This document shows, piece by piece, positions 24,820 through 33,364 of a stretch of DNA of 40,090 nt. How positions within the stretch are numbered: the first letter of the stretch is position 1; each line of letters starts with the position of its first letter. A program made the position numbers and the translations under genes. The notes beneath the pieces were generated by a model. It was not told the origin of the DNA. It did no database searches and worked only from the letters and a program-made list of their open reading frames with translations. Origin of the DNA: Clostridiales bacterium (lineage in GTDB: Bacteria > Bacillota > Clostridia > Saccharofermentanales > DTU023); the NCBI GenBank assembly GCA_004556925.1, contig SFFI01000017.1:1-40090 (forward strand), in the 5' to 3' direction.

Positions 24820-26540
24820 GCGGGCAACCCCCTTTGCTGAGACCGGTAAATCTCTTGGTAAATCTCCGACTTTTCTAAGAGCTCTTCATGGGTACCCAGG
24901 GCCTCTATCCGGCCTTGGTCCAGGACCAGGATCTGGTCCAAGTTTTTTACAGAGGAGATCCGCTGGGCGATCATGATAAGGGTGACCTGGTCTAATCCCT
25001 GCTTAAAAGCTTTTTGCAACTTAGCGTCGGTGTCCATATCTACGGCTGAGGTCGAGTCGTCTAGAATAAGTATTTTGGGATTGGTTAACAGGGCACGGGC
25101 AATGGTCAGTCGCTGTTTCTGGCCTCCGGAGAAGTTACTGCCGCCCTGCTCAACCTTATGGTCAAGGCCATCTTCGTATTGAGAAACAAACTCCCAGGCC
25201 TGGGCCTGCTTTAAGGCCTCAATGATCTGCTCATCACTGGCCTCCTCATTTCCCCAGACCATATTAGACCGGATGGTCCCGGACACCAGGGTATTTTGCT
25301 GGAGGACCATGCCAATAGCGGCCCGGAGGTCCTTAGTGCGGTAGTCCCTAACATCCTGGCCGCCCACCAGGACGCGGCCCTTTTCCACATCATAAAGCCG
25401 GGGAATTAACTGGACTAGGGTCGATTTAGAAGACCCGGTTGGACCAATAATCCCCAGGCTTTGCCCAGCTGCCAAGTCTAAATTAATATCGGACAAAATA
25501 TCATCCTTATAACCGGGGTACTTAAAGTAGACCTGCTCAAAGCGCAGGCTTCCATCTACCACACCCCCTACCGGATGCGCGGGCTCTAGCATCTCTGGCT
25601 TAGTCTCGATGGCTTCCTGCAAACGATCAAAAGAAGCCTTGGCAAAGGTCAGGTTGATAATATAGTTGGCTAACATCATGAGGGACATCATGATCTGCAT
25701 ATTATAGGTAATAAATGCAATCAGGTCACCGGTGGGCAGGCTGCCCCCTGCAACCTTGAGGCCCCCAAACCAGAGGACGGCGATGAGGCAGGCGTTGATA
25801 ATCAAAACCATGAGGGGCATGAGGGCGACCATAAACATGATCGCCTCAAGGGAGGAGGCCCTGAGGGCGTTATTGCTTTCGGTAAATTGTTGGTAAGCAT
25901 GGTCTTGGCGGTTAAAAGCCTTGATCACATCAATACCTGCCAGCTGTTCCTGGATAGTGGCATTCAAGGCATCTAAGCGCTTGCGCAACTTTTGAAACAA
26001 GGGCATAGCCTTCTTAAACATGAGCATGATAATAAGGGCAATGGTTGGAATAACCACGGCAAAAACCAGGGCCAGCTCCCCATCTATCCGGATAGCCGCG
26101 ATAAGGGCAAAAATAAGCATGAAGGGCGCCCGGATGGCCATGCGCAGAGACATCATGGACACTGTCCCTACAGTTTCCGCGTCGGAAGTGAGGCGGGTGA
26201 TCAGAGAAGGCACCGACATTTGATCCAAGTTATTGAAACTGTAATTCTGGATAGACCGGTAGCAAGCCTTCCGCATTTCATAAGCAATTCCAAACCCAGC
26301 CTTAGCCCCACAAAAGGACGAAGCAATCCCCGTACTAGCGCCAAATAAGGCTAGAGCAATCATGATACTGCCCTGCTGGATCACAAACGCAGCATCTCGA
26401 TTTGTAATTCCAATATTGACAATCCTCGCCATATAAAGAGGAATTAAAATGTCAGCCATCACTTCCAAAACCATCAGGATAGGAGACAGGATTGCAGGCA
26501 GACGGTAGGGCCTTGCATAAGGCAGGACTTTCTTGAACAT
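24816..26540 (-). CDS. ABC exporter half-transporter with degenerate ATP site (TM287-like)
   Basis: 574 residues: a six-helix exporter domain starting FKKVLPYARPYRLPAIL, then a nucleotide-binding domain with signature NFSGGQKQRLTIARAL. Its own ATP site is degenerate three times over: Walker A is GIIGPTGSSKST (Ser for the second glycine), Walker B is ILILDDSTSAVD (Asp for Glu), and the H-loop is LIMIAQRISSV (Gln for His). This is the inactive-site subunit of a TM287/288-type heterodimer; the active site uses its canonical signature with the partner's Walker motifs. GGAGG precedes ATG 26538-26540. It is the first gene of the pair, downstream of an operator-like dyad. Confidence 0.9.
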   Translation of the reverse strand: MFKKVLPYARPYRLPAILSPILMVLEVMADILIPLYMARIVNIGITNRDAAFVIQQGSIMIALALFGASTGIASSFCGAKAGFGIAYEMRKACYRSIQNYSFNNLDQMSVPSLITRLTSDAETVGTVSMMSLRMAIRAPFMLIFALIAAIRIDGELALVFAVVIPTIALIIMLMFKKAMPLFQKLRKRLDALNATIQEQLAGIDVIKAFNRQDHAYQQFTESNNALRASSLEAIMFMVALMPLMVLIINACLIAVLWFGGLKVAGGSLPTGDLIAFITYNMQIMMSLMMLANYIINLTFAKASFDRLQEAIETKPEMLEPAHPVGGVVDGSLRFEQVYFKYPGYKDDILSDINLDLAAGQSLGIIGPTGSSKSTLVQLIPRLYDVEKGRVLVGGQDVRDYRTKDLRAAIGMVLQQNTLVSGTIRSNMVWGNEEASDEQIIEALKQAQAWEFVSQYEDGLDHKVEQGGSNFSGGQKQRLTIARALLTNPKILILDDSTSAVDMDTDAKLQKAFKQGLDQVTLIMIAQRISSVKNLDQILVLDQGRIEALGTHEELLEKSEIYQEIYRSQQRGLPA

Positions 26541-26555
26541 CTACACCTCCACAAA

Positions 26556-26577
26556 TTACGTAAACATATACACGTAA
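26556..26577. promoter_or_regulatory. Dyad in the leader of the exporter operon, candidate operator
   Basis: TTACGT (26556-26561) and ACGTAA (26572-26577) form a 22-bp dyad with partial symmetry in its centre. It lies between the candidate -10 (26581-26589) and the ribosome binding site of the TM287-like gene. Exporter operons of this kind are often controlled by MarR, TetR or GntR regulators at such sites; no regulator gene is adjacent. Confidence 0.45.
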
Positions 26578-26580
26578 GCT

Positions 26581-26589
26581 AGTGTACCA
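26581..26589 (-). promoter_or_regulatory. Candidate extended -10 promoter of the TM287/288-like exporter operon
   Basis: Minus-strand TGGTACACT fits an extended -10 (TGN then TACACT). No convincing -35 hexamer is visible 16-18 bases upstream. Predicted start falls just before the dyad. Confidence 0.35.
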
Positions 26590-26680
26590 GGCCAGGTCAT
26601 CTTCCGGCAGGCTGCTTGTTACGTTACAGGCCCACTATGGTGTGAATGCGGTCGGATACTAGCTAATGTTGATTTTCTGT

Positions 26681-27227
26681 TTAGTTATAGGGCAGATCAG
26701 GGTCTTTCTCGCTAGTAGCGACATGCATGAGAGTATCGACAGGTTCTCCTAGCCTGTAAGTAGCGTGCAGAGTGCGGAAGATTCTTGACTGCAAATAATG
26801 GCCCAAGGCTTTATCCATGCAGAAAATCCGGCAGCCTTTCATCCCACGCGTGAGCAGCGTGCGGGTTATCCACAACCGCTATATCATAATCAAGGTCAAA
26901 GAAGTCATTAGCTGTTGGCCTAATCTCCAAAACATTGTCTAGCCAGGCCAGATAGCCATCAGACCCATTGCAGCGAAACTGGGAGGACAATTCATTTTCG
27001 TATACTTCAGCACCAATCTCTCCTGCTCGCTCTTTCAGCATGGCTACACTTCCATAATCTTTAATATGAACACGCTGCTGATCGTCAACGAAGAAAATCG
27101 TAAAAGCACTGGCTCGAAGGATTTCCAAAATTTGATCTTCGCCCATTCTAAACAGGCCAGTTTTTTGTGTAAGCCGGTGTGCCTCGTCAACAATCGCAAC
27201 ATCTAGCACTTTTTCTGGTGCGTTCAT
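26681..27227 (-). pseudogene. DUF2075-type DNA/RNA helicase remnant with 5' and internal deletions
   Basis: The first part (27227 leftward) reads DVAIVDEAHRL, then FFVDDQQRVHIKDYGSV and ELSSQFRCNGSDGYLAWLDN, which is the Walker B to motif III region of DUF2075 helicases, a group often met in defence and mobile loci. The N-terminal Walker A half is absent; stop codons lie directly upstream of the ATG. After VVDNP near 26876 the expected next several dozen residues are missing. The family's C-terminal motif LLTRGMKGCRIFCMDKAL continues in a different frame, to TAA 26681-26683. So two deletions, the second shifting the frame, have destroyed the gene. Family assignment is from motif recognition. 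Confidence 0.72.
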
Positions 27228-27231
27228 GTTA

Positions 27232-28431
27232 TTAGCTGCGGTTAGGCTGACTATTAATTTCTGTCGGATACAAAACCCAGTCTATTTTTTCCAAGGGTAG
27301 TTCCGTATAGCAATAAGTGCATACAGGTCTGCCTTCGTGTCCGGTTAGCTGATGGCTGCCACAGTTGGGACAGGTAAACTGATCGGGCATGTAGTACACC
27401 GGTGTTAAACTTCCGTAAGCCCTTGCCATCTGAAAGGTTACGTTTTTGCGTTTTGCACGTATGTGGACATGCTGGGGGCTGCCTTTTAAGTACAAGGCAG
27501 CTACTTTCCCACGACAGTCCACGATTTCTAAATCCTTTTGTCTTTGGTAACGGATAAATTGCAGCCTCGTCACGTTTTGGCAAATGACACCACATTGCGC
27601 CTTCTCGTGGGATTCTTTAGGTATGAGGTATTCGGGATGGCTACTGAGGGCATCCAGGAGACGTGAGGTGAAGATTTCACCGGAAAAATGGGGGTCATGG
27701 TTTTTGATCTTTTTCAGCACCCTTTGGTGTTGGATCCAAGTTCTTATACCGTAGATTAAGGCAAAGAATACGAGGAAGGCTAACAGCGTGCCTGCTCCGT
27801 AAGTGACACGCTCTAGTTCTTGCTCACTTAGGAGTCCTCTTACCTGTAAAACTGCCAGAATAAAGGGAGGAATCAAGGCCATCCAGAAATAACGCAGATC
27901 GTGGAAGGCCCCTTCTATAATAAATCTCGTCATACGGTAGGCGTATGCCTCTGCCTGATAGTGACTGTGGCAATAGGGACAAAAATAGTTTTCGCTATTT
28001 GCCGACAGTTGAGCCCCGCAATTCAAACAGGAGGGCGGATTTTGTGCACCATATGCCAGAGGCTGATTGCTCTTGCATACGATGCTTTGGACAAAGGCAT
28101 GTTTATTTTTCCAACGATAGCGTTTCTTGTGATGGGCGTCCAGATAGGTTTCCTGGGTTTTAGCGTTAGATACGGAGAGGATGATATCGACCTTGCCATC
28201 AGATATTTTCCTAGCTGCTGTTTTCCCTTCGGAGGATTGGTCCAGGCTGATTTCTAGCTGTTTATGTAAGCCGAAAGTGCTCAATATTTCCAATTCTTTG
28301 CGAAAGCGTTCTACTTGAGAAAAACTAGCATATTTTTTGATTTCATCCACACTATTCCGCTCGTACATTCTTTGTATGACCGGGATATATTGTAGATGAT
28401 CAAATTCCTGCGTTGAGCTTCCAATTAGCAT
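27232..28431 (-). CDS. Zinc-ribbon membrane protein of unknown function
   Basis: 399 residues, not recognised as a characterised protein. Around 135-155 a zinc ribbon CLNCGAQLSANSENYFCPYC is visible, and a second, CPNCG then CTYC, lies near 355-380. Between them are two membrane segments (YFWMALIPPFILAVLQV and TLLAFLVFFALIYGI) and a soluble part including DPHFSGEIFTSRLLDAL, which faintly recalls TIM44-like domains of Firmicute zinc-ribbon proteins. That resemblance is weak. AGGAG lies seven bases before ATG 28429-28431. It runs into the helicase remnant, four bases away, whose missing 5' part suggests a deletion reached to just past this gene's end. Confidence 0.65.
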   Translation of the reverse strand: MLIGSSTQEFDHLQYIPVIQRMYERNSVDEIKKYASFSQVERFRKELEILSTFGLHKQLEISLDQSSEGKTAARKISDGKVDIILSVSNAKTQETYLDAHHKKRYRWKNKHAFVQSIVCKSNQPLAYGAQNPPSCLNCGAQLSANSENYFCPYCHSHYQAEAYAYRMTRFIIEGAFHDLRYFWMALIPPFILAVLQVRGLLSEQELERVTYGAGTLLAFLVFFALIYGIRTWIQHQRVLKKIKNHDPHFSGEIFTSRLLDALSSHPEYLIPKESHEKAQCGVICQNVTRLQFIRYQRQKDLEIVDCRGKVAALYLKGSPQHVHIRAKRKNVTFQMARAYGSLTPVYYMPDQFTCPNCGSHQLTGHEGRPVCTYCYTELPLEKIDWVLYPTEINSQPNRS

Positions 28432-28527
28432 ATGTATCTCCTATTTCTGCATTCACCTTATTATCTCATACTCACTAGCTTTGCGTCCTATTTGACAGAC
28501 TTGCCCTCATCCTGTAAAAGGATTAGA

Positions 28528-28533
28528 TATAAT
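28528..28533 (+). promoter_or_regulatory. TATAAT box ahead of the carotenoid-hydratase-like membrane gene
   Basis: Perfect TATAAT at 28528-28533, 80 bases before the start codon at 28614. A TTGACA exists at 28492-28497, but the 30-base spacing is too long. The real -35 is unclear. Confidence 0.35.
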
Positions 28534-28613
28534 GAATTACGGATAGAGATCATCTTTATTGCTGTAGATTGTATCTAGCTACGGACAATATTGAGCGACA
28601 AGGGGGGGCGCAT

Positions 28614-29570
28614 ATGGACTGGATCAACGGCTTTGAACTCCTCTGCTACGGGCTAACGGTAGCCCTGCTAGTGGATATAGCTAAAAAGGAAAGTTGGCAT
28701 GAACTGCAATTGTTTCTATCTGGGGCTTTAGCGGGTTTTATCTTGGAGCTGGGAGCGGTTCGGCTCACGAATATTTACCATTACAGTAATGCCTATTTTG
28801 TGAGTATTGGCCGGCCACCCTATCAGTTTCCTTTTTTTGGAGGCTTGATGTGGGGCGGTATGGCGGTCTGTGCTTTGAGAATTGCGCGTAAATTTCCTTG
28901 GAGCCGCTTCCTGAAGGCTCTTTTTGCTGGCTGGTTGGTTGTTTCTTTCGACCTTTTGCTGGATGTGGTGGCTATTCGCTTAGATGGAGGCTTTTGGGTT
29001 TGGGATGGCCGTCCGATTAACTTGGACATCAACCATCATATGTGGATGAGCGTGATCTGGGTTAACTTTTTGGGTTACCTTTTTGAAACGCCAGCCCTCA
29101 TCTATCTGACGCTCCGCCAGGAAGACCGATCAAGCCCAAAGCAGGATTGTGATTCTCTAGGAGGGCTGCAGGCTACTCTCCGAGCAGGATTGCAGGTCAT
29201 TGGTATAGGTTTGGGCGCAGTCGCCTTTGTGGCTGTGGCGTCAGGGATCGCCCTCTACCTGGATAGGGTAACGGATGAATGGGCCAGCTTTCTTGCTTTT
29301 GTGGGCCTATGGCTTACAATTCTGGGGAAAGTGCTAGTGACCCTGAAGCGTCAAGCGCAAAATCTGGTCTGGCGTGGGCAAAAAGACAGGGTACTCATCC
29401 TGTTCTGGGCGGTCCTCTATAGTTATTGCCTCCTAGCGCTAGCGAGTCTGGGCATTCTTACTGCTCTCCCTCTATATGGCCTTATGGCCTTTTGCCTCAT
29501 GTTTCTCACCCTAGTCTTGTGCTGCGTCCAGATCAAACAAGAGGGGGGAGGGCATCCAGCTAGTCAATAG
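28614..29570 (+). CDS. Multi-pass membrane protein resembling the carotenoid biosynthesis (PF04240-like) family
   Basis: 318 residues from ATG 28614, which has AGGGGG upstream; the longer frame starts at a TTG without support. About eight to nine membrane segments are predicted. Motifs ELGAVRLTNIYHY, GRPPYQFPFF, GLMWGG and DLLLDVVAIRLDGGFWVW resemble the hydrophobic family that includes bisanhydrobacterioruberin hydratase CruF. No other carotenoid genes are nearby, so a pigment role is unsupported, and it may be a distant relative with another job. It is followed closely by a DNA glycosylase gene on the same strand. Confidence 0.6.
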   Translation: MDWINGFELLCYGLTVALLVDIAKKESWHELQLFLSGALAGFILELGAVRLTNIYHYSNAYFVSIGRPPYQFPFFGGLMWGGMAVCALRIARKFPWSRFLKALFAGWLVVSFDLLLDVVAIRLDGGFWVWDGRPINLDINHHMWMSVIWVNFLGYLFETPALIYLTLRQEDRSSPKQDCDSLGGLQATLRAGLQVIGIGLGAVAFVAVASGIALYLDRVTDEWASFLAFVGLWLTILGKVLVTLKRQAQNLVWRGQKDRVLILFWAVLYSYCLLALASLGILTALPLYGLMAFCLMFLTLVLCCVQIKQEGGGHPASQ

Positions 29571-29604
29571 GGGAAGGCCCAAACAATTCAACAGGAGTTT
29601 TAAC

Positions 29605-30120
29605 GTGTCAAAAACAAAAGCGGGAAGTCCACAAACCATTATTCATCCCTTAGAACCTCTTTATCGAGAAGATTCAAAAGTCTTGATCTTGGGGTCCTTT
29701 CCCTCCGTCAAAACGCGAGAGTATGGCTTTTTCTACGGCCATCCTCAAAACCGCTTTTGGCCCCTCATGGCTACGCTTTTTCAGGAAAAGATTTCTAACC
29801 GGATAGAGGATCGACGCGATTTTCTCCTGCGTCACCAGATTGCCCTTTATGATAGTATCTACCAATGCGACATTGTGGGATCTAGCGATGCCAGTATTCA
29901 AAAAGTGATCCCTTCTGATCTAAGCCCCATTTTTTCTGCAGCAGATATTCGGCAAGTCTTTTGCAATGGGAATACGTCCTACCAGTATTACCAAAAATAC
30001 CATGCAGAAGCGTGTGGACTTCCGGGTGTCAAACTTCCTTCGACTAGTCCGGCCAATGCTAGGTATCGCTTGGCAGACTTGAGGGATGCCTGGCAAGTAA
30101 TCACCTTGCCTTTAGGCTAG
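29605..30120 (+). CDS. DNA-deoxyinosine (hypoxanthine) glycosylase, uracil-DNA-glycosylase superfamily
   Basis: 171 residues. LILGSFPSVKTREYGFFYGHPQNRFWP is the characteristic N-terminal block of this family, followed by ALYDSIYQCDIVGSSDASI and the C-terminal LPSTSPANARY. Such enzymes excise hypoxanthine, the deamination product of adenine, and start base-excision repair. The start is GTG 29605-29607 with AGGAG upstream. The length is typical for the family. It follows the membrane gene by 34 bases and is probably cotranscribed. Confidence 0.88.
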   Translation: MSKTKAGSPQTIIHPLEPLYREDSKVLILGSFPSVKTREYGFFYGHPQNRFWPLMATLFQEKISNRIEDRRDFLLRHQIALYDSIYQCDIVGSSDASIQKVIPSDLSPIFSAADIRQVFCNGNTSYQYYQKYHAEACGLPGVKLPSTSPANARYRLADLRDAWQVITLPLG

Positions 30121-30297
30121 TTAGGCTATGGCCTAAGCGGCACCTTGATGGGATATTCACTTGGAAGATTAGGACACACTAGTGGTTGAAATTCTCCGCA
30201 ATTCTATTATAGCGCTTGGGCTTACGAATGGAGAATTATCTGATCATAATCATAGACTTTTGAGGCATCATTTCTATTTACACAAGAAGCGTTTTTT

Positions 30298-30326
30298 TGC
30301 TATTCTTTATTCGCTTAAAAATAGCA
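30298..30326. promoter_or_regulatory. Inverted repeat upstream of the alcohol dehydrogenase gene
   Basis: TGCTATT (30298-30304) and AATAGCA (30320-30326) are exact complements separated by 15 AT-rich bases, just upstream of the ribosome binding site. They could be a regulator site or a leader hairpin. No clear sigma-A promoter was identified in the 236-base gap. Confidence 0.35.
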
Positions 30327-30356
30327 TATAACCAGTAATCATAAGGAGGAAAACAT

Positions 30357-31412
30357 ATGAAAGGTTATGCAATGCTCAGCATCGGCGAGACTGGCTGGAT
30401 CGAAAAGGAAAGACCAGCTTGTGGGCCTGATGATGCAATTATCCGTCCCTTGGCTATCTCTCCTTGCACTTCTGATGTTCACACCGTTTGGGCAGGCGCT
30501 CTGGGTGAGAGACACAACATGATCTTAGGGCATGAAGGTTGCGGCGTCGTGGATGAAGTAGGTTCCAACGTTAAAGACTTCAAAGTAGGGGACCGCATCA
30601 TGGTCGCCGCTATTACCCCCGACTGGCAATCCATCGCAGCCCAAGAAGGCTATCCCATGCATTCTGGCGGCATGCTGGCTGGCTGGAAATTTTCCAACTT
30701 TAAGGATGGCGTTTTCGGCGAATACTTCCATGTGAATGATGCTGATGGTAACCTGGCCCACCTGCCTGACAGTATTTCTCCTGAAGAAGCCTGCATGTTA
30801 TCCGATATGGTACCCACCGGTTTCCATGGCGTAGAATTAGCCGACGTTAAATTTGGTGATACCGTATTAGTTATTGGTATTGGCCCGGTAGGCCTCATGG
30901 CAGTAGCTGGCACCAGCCTGCGTGGCGCTTCCAGAATCATCGCTGTGGGTACTCGGCCCAACTGCATTGAAGCGGCTAAGGCTTATGGCGCTAGCGATTT
31001 TGTCAACTATAAAGATGGCGATATCGCAGAACAGGTCATGGAATTAACCAATGGTAAGGGTGTCGACAAAGTCATCGTCGCTGGTGGTAATAACGATACC
31101 TTTGAGACCGCTGTCAAGGTCGTCAAACCCGGCGGAACAATTGGTAACGTCAACTACCTCGGCGAAGGCACCTACATCCAGATTCCCCGCGTAGAGTGGG
31201 GTGTGGGTATGGGCCACAAGAAGATCGTCGGTGGCCTCATGCCCGGTGGTAGAGCCCGTTTAGAAAAATTAGGCTCCTTGGTCACTTCTGGACGTTTGGA
31301 TGTTTCCATCATGCTGACCCATAAATTCCACGGTTTCGAACACATCGAGGAAGCCCTCATGCTGATGAAGGACAAACCCCGCGACCTGATCAAACCCGTT
31401 GTTGTACTCTAA
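30357..31412 (+). CDS. adh: NADP-dependent secondary alcohol (isopropanol) dehydrogenase
   Basis: 351 residues, the same length as the Clostridium beijerinckii enzyme, which it resembles along its whole length (GWIEKERP, SPCTSDVHTV, GWKFSNFKDGVFGEYFHVND, EEALMLMKDKPRDLIK). The zinc ligands C37, H59 and D150 are present. Of the NADP-binding set G198-S199-R200-Y218 only S199 differs (Thr here), so NADP preference is expected. It reduces acetone-type ketones to secondary alcohols, or the reverse. AAGGAGG precedes the ATG, and codon use is strongly biased, suggesting high expression. A terminator follows, so it is a single-gene unit. Confidence 0.95.
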   Translation: MKGYAMLSIGETGWIEKERPACGPDDAIIRPLAISPCTSDVHTVWAGALGERHNMILGHEGCGVVDEVGSNVKDFKVGDRIMVAAITPDWQSIAAQEGYPMHSGGMLAGWKFSNFKDGVFGEYFHVNDADGNLAHLPDSISPEEACMLSDMVPTGFHGVELADVKFGDTVLVIGIGPVGLMAVAGTSLRGASRIIAVGTRPNCIEAAKAYGASDFVNYKDGDIAEQVMELTNGKGVDKVIVAGGNNDTFETAVKVVKPGGTIGNVNYLGEGTYIQIPRVEWGVGMGHKKIVGGLMPGGRARLEKLGSLVTSGRLDVSIMLTHKFHGFEHIEEALMLMKDKPRDLIKPVVVL

Positions 31413-31439
31413 GCGAAGTCACATTTGCTTTTTGCGAGG

Positions 31440-31473
31440 AAGTGCGCGGGCCCTTGGCCTGGCGCACTTTCTT
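31440..31473 (+). terminator. Rho-independent terminator after the alcohol dehydrogenase gene
   Basis: AAGTGCGC (31440-31447) pairs with GCGCACTT (31462-31469), followed by TCTT. The loop contains a nested GGGCC/GGCC pairing. The T run is short but the stem is strong. Confidence 0.7.
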
Positions 31474-31556
31474 GCACTTATGCCTGCTAGCTGCTATAGC
31501 GCTTATGCCCGCTAGCTCCTATAGCGCTTATGCCCGCTCTAGCTCCTATAGCGCTT
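31474..31556. repeat. 25-bp direct tandem repeat, about 3.2 copies
   Basis: Units begin at 31474, 31499 and 31524 (the third is 27 bp because of two extra bases). Each carries CTTATGCC-YGCTAGCT-SCTATAGCG. The array fills the space between the alcohol dehydrogenase terminator and the CobW gene and ends 25 bases before its start. Each unit holds a CTATAG and a GCTAGC-like word, so it could serve as repeated regulator sites. Confidence 0.85.
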
Positions 31557-31581
31557 GTCGTTTAACGGTAAGGAGAACAGA

Positions 31582-32568
31582 TTGAAAATACTCATCGTTT
31601 CCGGCTTCCTCGGAGCAGGGAAGACCAGCTTCATAAAAGCAATGGCTAAAGCCACAGGCCGAGAATTTGTCATTGTAGAAAATGAATTTGCTGAAGAAAA
31701 TATTGACAGTAAAGTTCTTACCCAGGACCAGGCCCTGGCCGCCATGAAGATTGTGGAACTCTCGGAAGGCTGCATCTGCTGTTCTTTGAACCTGGATTTT
31801 TCCTTCTCCGTGATGACCATCGCCAATACCCTGAACCCTGACTACCTGATTGTAGAACCTTCCGGGGTCGCTCAGCCGACCAATATCCTGGAAAGCCTAC
31901 AAAAAATTAAATATGAAAAGATTCAGCTCCTTGCACCTGTAACTGTACTAGATGCCCAAAACTACCAGCAGCAAAGACGGGATTTTCCTAACTATTTTTA
32001 TGACCAAGTCAGCGTGGCGGGCACTCTAGTTCTGAGTAAATCAGAACAGCTCGATCCTGAGGATTTTAAGCGGGTAGCAGCAGACCTCGACGTTGCTGAC
32101 GATGTGAATTTCCCTCTGACCCATTATGAGAATTGGCCCCAGGAAGCTTGGCTAACCCTCCTCGCCAAAGAATTGAGCGCGACGGACATTCATGCAGTCG
32201 GGCAGCGTTTTATCCAGCACCAGGTGAGCCGTGAGCCAGACCTTGATCTTGCAAACCTCAGCTTGCGAGGCCTCAAGTTTGGTAATCCTGACCAGCTTTA
32301 CGCTTTCTTAGAAGACATCTTATTAGAAAAATACGGCCAGATTATCCGCGCCAAAGGCTTTGTTTCTGCAGGCAAGGATCTTATCCATGTCGAGCTCGTA
32401 GAAAAACAATTTAGCATGACCGGCCTCAGCCCAGAAGAAGTCACCGCCCTCGCTGCCGAGCAAAGCGTAGCAGAAGGGGAAGGCCGGCCAGCGGATTATG
32501 ACCTCGACAGCTTTGTAGTCATCGGGAAAAATCTCAAGAAAGTCGCTCTCTTAGCTCTACTATCCTAG
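31582..32568 (+). CDS. CobW/COG0523-family GTPase (metal chaperone-like)
   Basis: 328 residues from TTG 31582-31584, chosen because AAGGAG lies six bases upstream; the earlier TTG at 31555 sits in the tandem repeat. It shows the P-loop GFLGAGKTS, the acidic stretch EFAEENID, the metal-binding CxCC in EGCICCSL, EPSGVAQP, and a C-terminal CobW_C-like part with RAKGFV. COG0523 GTPases deliver metals, often zinc or cobalt, to target enzymes. The usual NKxD guanine motif reads LSKSEQL here, so nucleotide specificity may be altered. A zinc-ribbon membrane protein gene follows 13 bases downstream, probably in the same transcript. Confidence 0.85.
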   Translation: MKILIVSGFLGAGKTSFIKAMAKATGREFVIVENEFAEENIDSKVLTQDQALAAMKIVELSEGCICCSLNLDFSFSVMTIANTLNPDYLIVEPSGVAQPTNILESLQKIKYEKIQLLAPVTVLDAQNYQQQRRDFPNYFYDQVSVAGTLVLSKSEQLDPEDFKRVAADLDVADDVNFPLTHYENWPQEAWLTLLAKELSATDIHAVGQRFIQHQVSREPDLDLANLSLRGLKFGNPDQLYAFLEDILLEKYGQIIRAKGFVSAGKDLIHVELVEKQFSMTGLSPEEVTALAAEQSVAEGEGRPADYDLDSFVVIGKNLKKVALLALLS

Positions 32569-32581
32569 GGAGGAAAAAGAA

Positions 32582-33199
32582 ATGAATGTGTGTCCGAGGT
32601 GTGGGGCTGAAAATGACCCTAGAAATCAGTATTGCTCCAGCTGTGGATCCCTCTTGCTCCAAAAGCAAAATCTAAATCATCCGAGGCAAAGACCTTATCA
32701 GCCGCAATCAAAACCTGCCAACTATCCATATCCTGCCCAACGTGTGCCTCAAGGAAGGCCACAGATCCCGCCGCAATACAGACCTCAAGCCCAAGATCAA
32801 TATGATCAGAACTACCAAGATAATCTTGATGGCTACGATTCTCCTAGGGAGCAAGGGAAGGCTAAAAGAAGCAAGCTAAGCTTTATTGCGCTTATCATTG
32901 GCTCGCTTGCCGCAGTCTTTTTAATTTCTACTGCCTCTAGTTCTATGTCCAGCACGACCAATGAGTGGGAAGCCTTAGGCGCTAGTATTGCTATGTCTAT
33001 GGTTATGCCGGCTATTATCCTTGTTGTGACCGCCGCAATATTGAATCTAATCGGTTGGCTAACATCCAATAGGGTAGTTACTCTAATCTCTGCTATTTGT
33101 TATTTATTAGGCCTATTGGCTTTCCCTATGTGGGGTTTTGTTGGTATACCATCAATGATCTTGCAGTTTATAGCCTTTAGTAAAATGCCTAAAAAATAA
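32582..33199 (+). CDS. Zinc-ribbon membrane protein with a Pro/Gln/Tyr-rich linker
   Basis: 205 residues. An N-terminal zinc ribbon (CPRCGAENDPRNQYCSSCG) is followed by a low-complexity linker rich in Pro, Gln, Tyr and Arg (about 27-90), then three or four membrane segments: LSFIALIIGSLAAVFLIS, SMVMPAIILVVTAAILNLI, and two at the C terminus. The function is unknown; proteins of this build are common and poorly characterised in Firmicutes. GGGAGG precedes the ATG, and the CobW gene ends just upstream. Zinc coordination by the ribbon and a metal chaperone next door is suggestive but unproven. Confidence 0.7.
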   Translation: MNVCPRCGAENDPRNQYCSSCGSLLLQKQNLNHPRQRPYQPQSKPANYPYPAQRVPQGRPQIPPQYRPQAQDQYDQNYQDNLDGYDSPREQGKAKRSKLSFIALIIGSLAAVFLISTASSSMSSTTNEWEALGASIAMSMVMPAIILVVTAAILNLIGWLTSNRVVTLISAICYLLGLLAFPMWGFVGIPSMILQFIAFSKMPKK

Positions 33200-33364
33200 G
33201 GATGAATTACATCAAAGAGGCCAGCTTTACTTCCAGCTCTCGCCGAAGAACGCCTCCCTTTGGGGCACATCAGAAAGCTGTCTATTCGTAAGCGTCAAAC
33301 CTACCCTCGCTTAGTTTTGCGGTTAGACAACTGCGGGTATTTGGGCTTGTGGGGTGTTGCCCAA

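Noticed and set aside
30121..30356. Riboswitch ahead of the alcohol dehydrogenase gene
   Set aside because: Only one simple inverted repeat is visible and no known aptamer core could be recognised.
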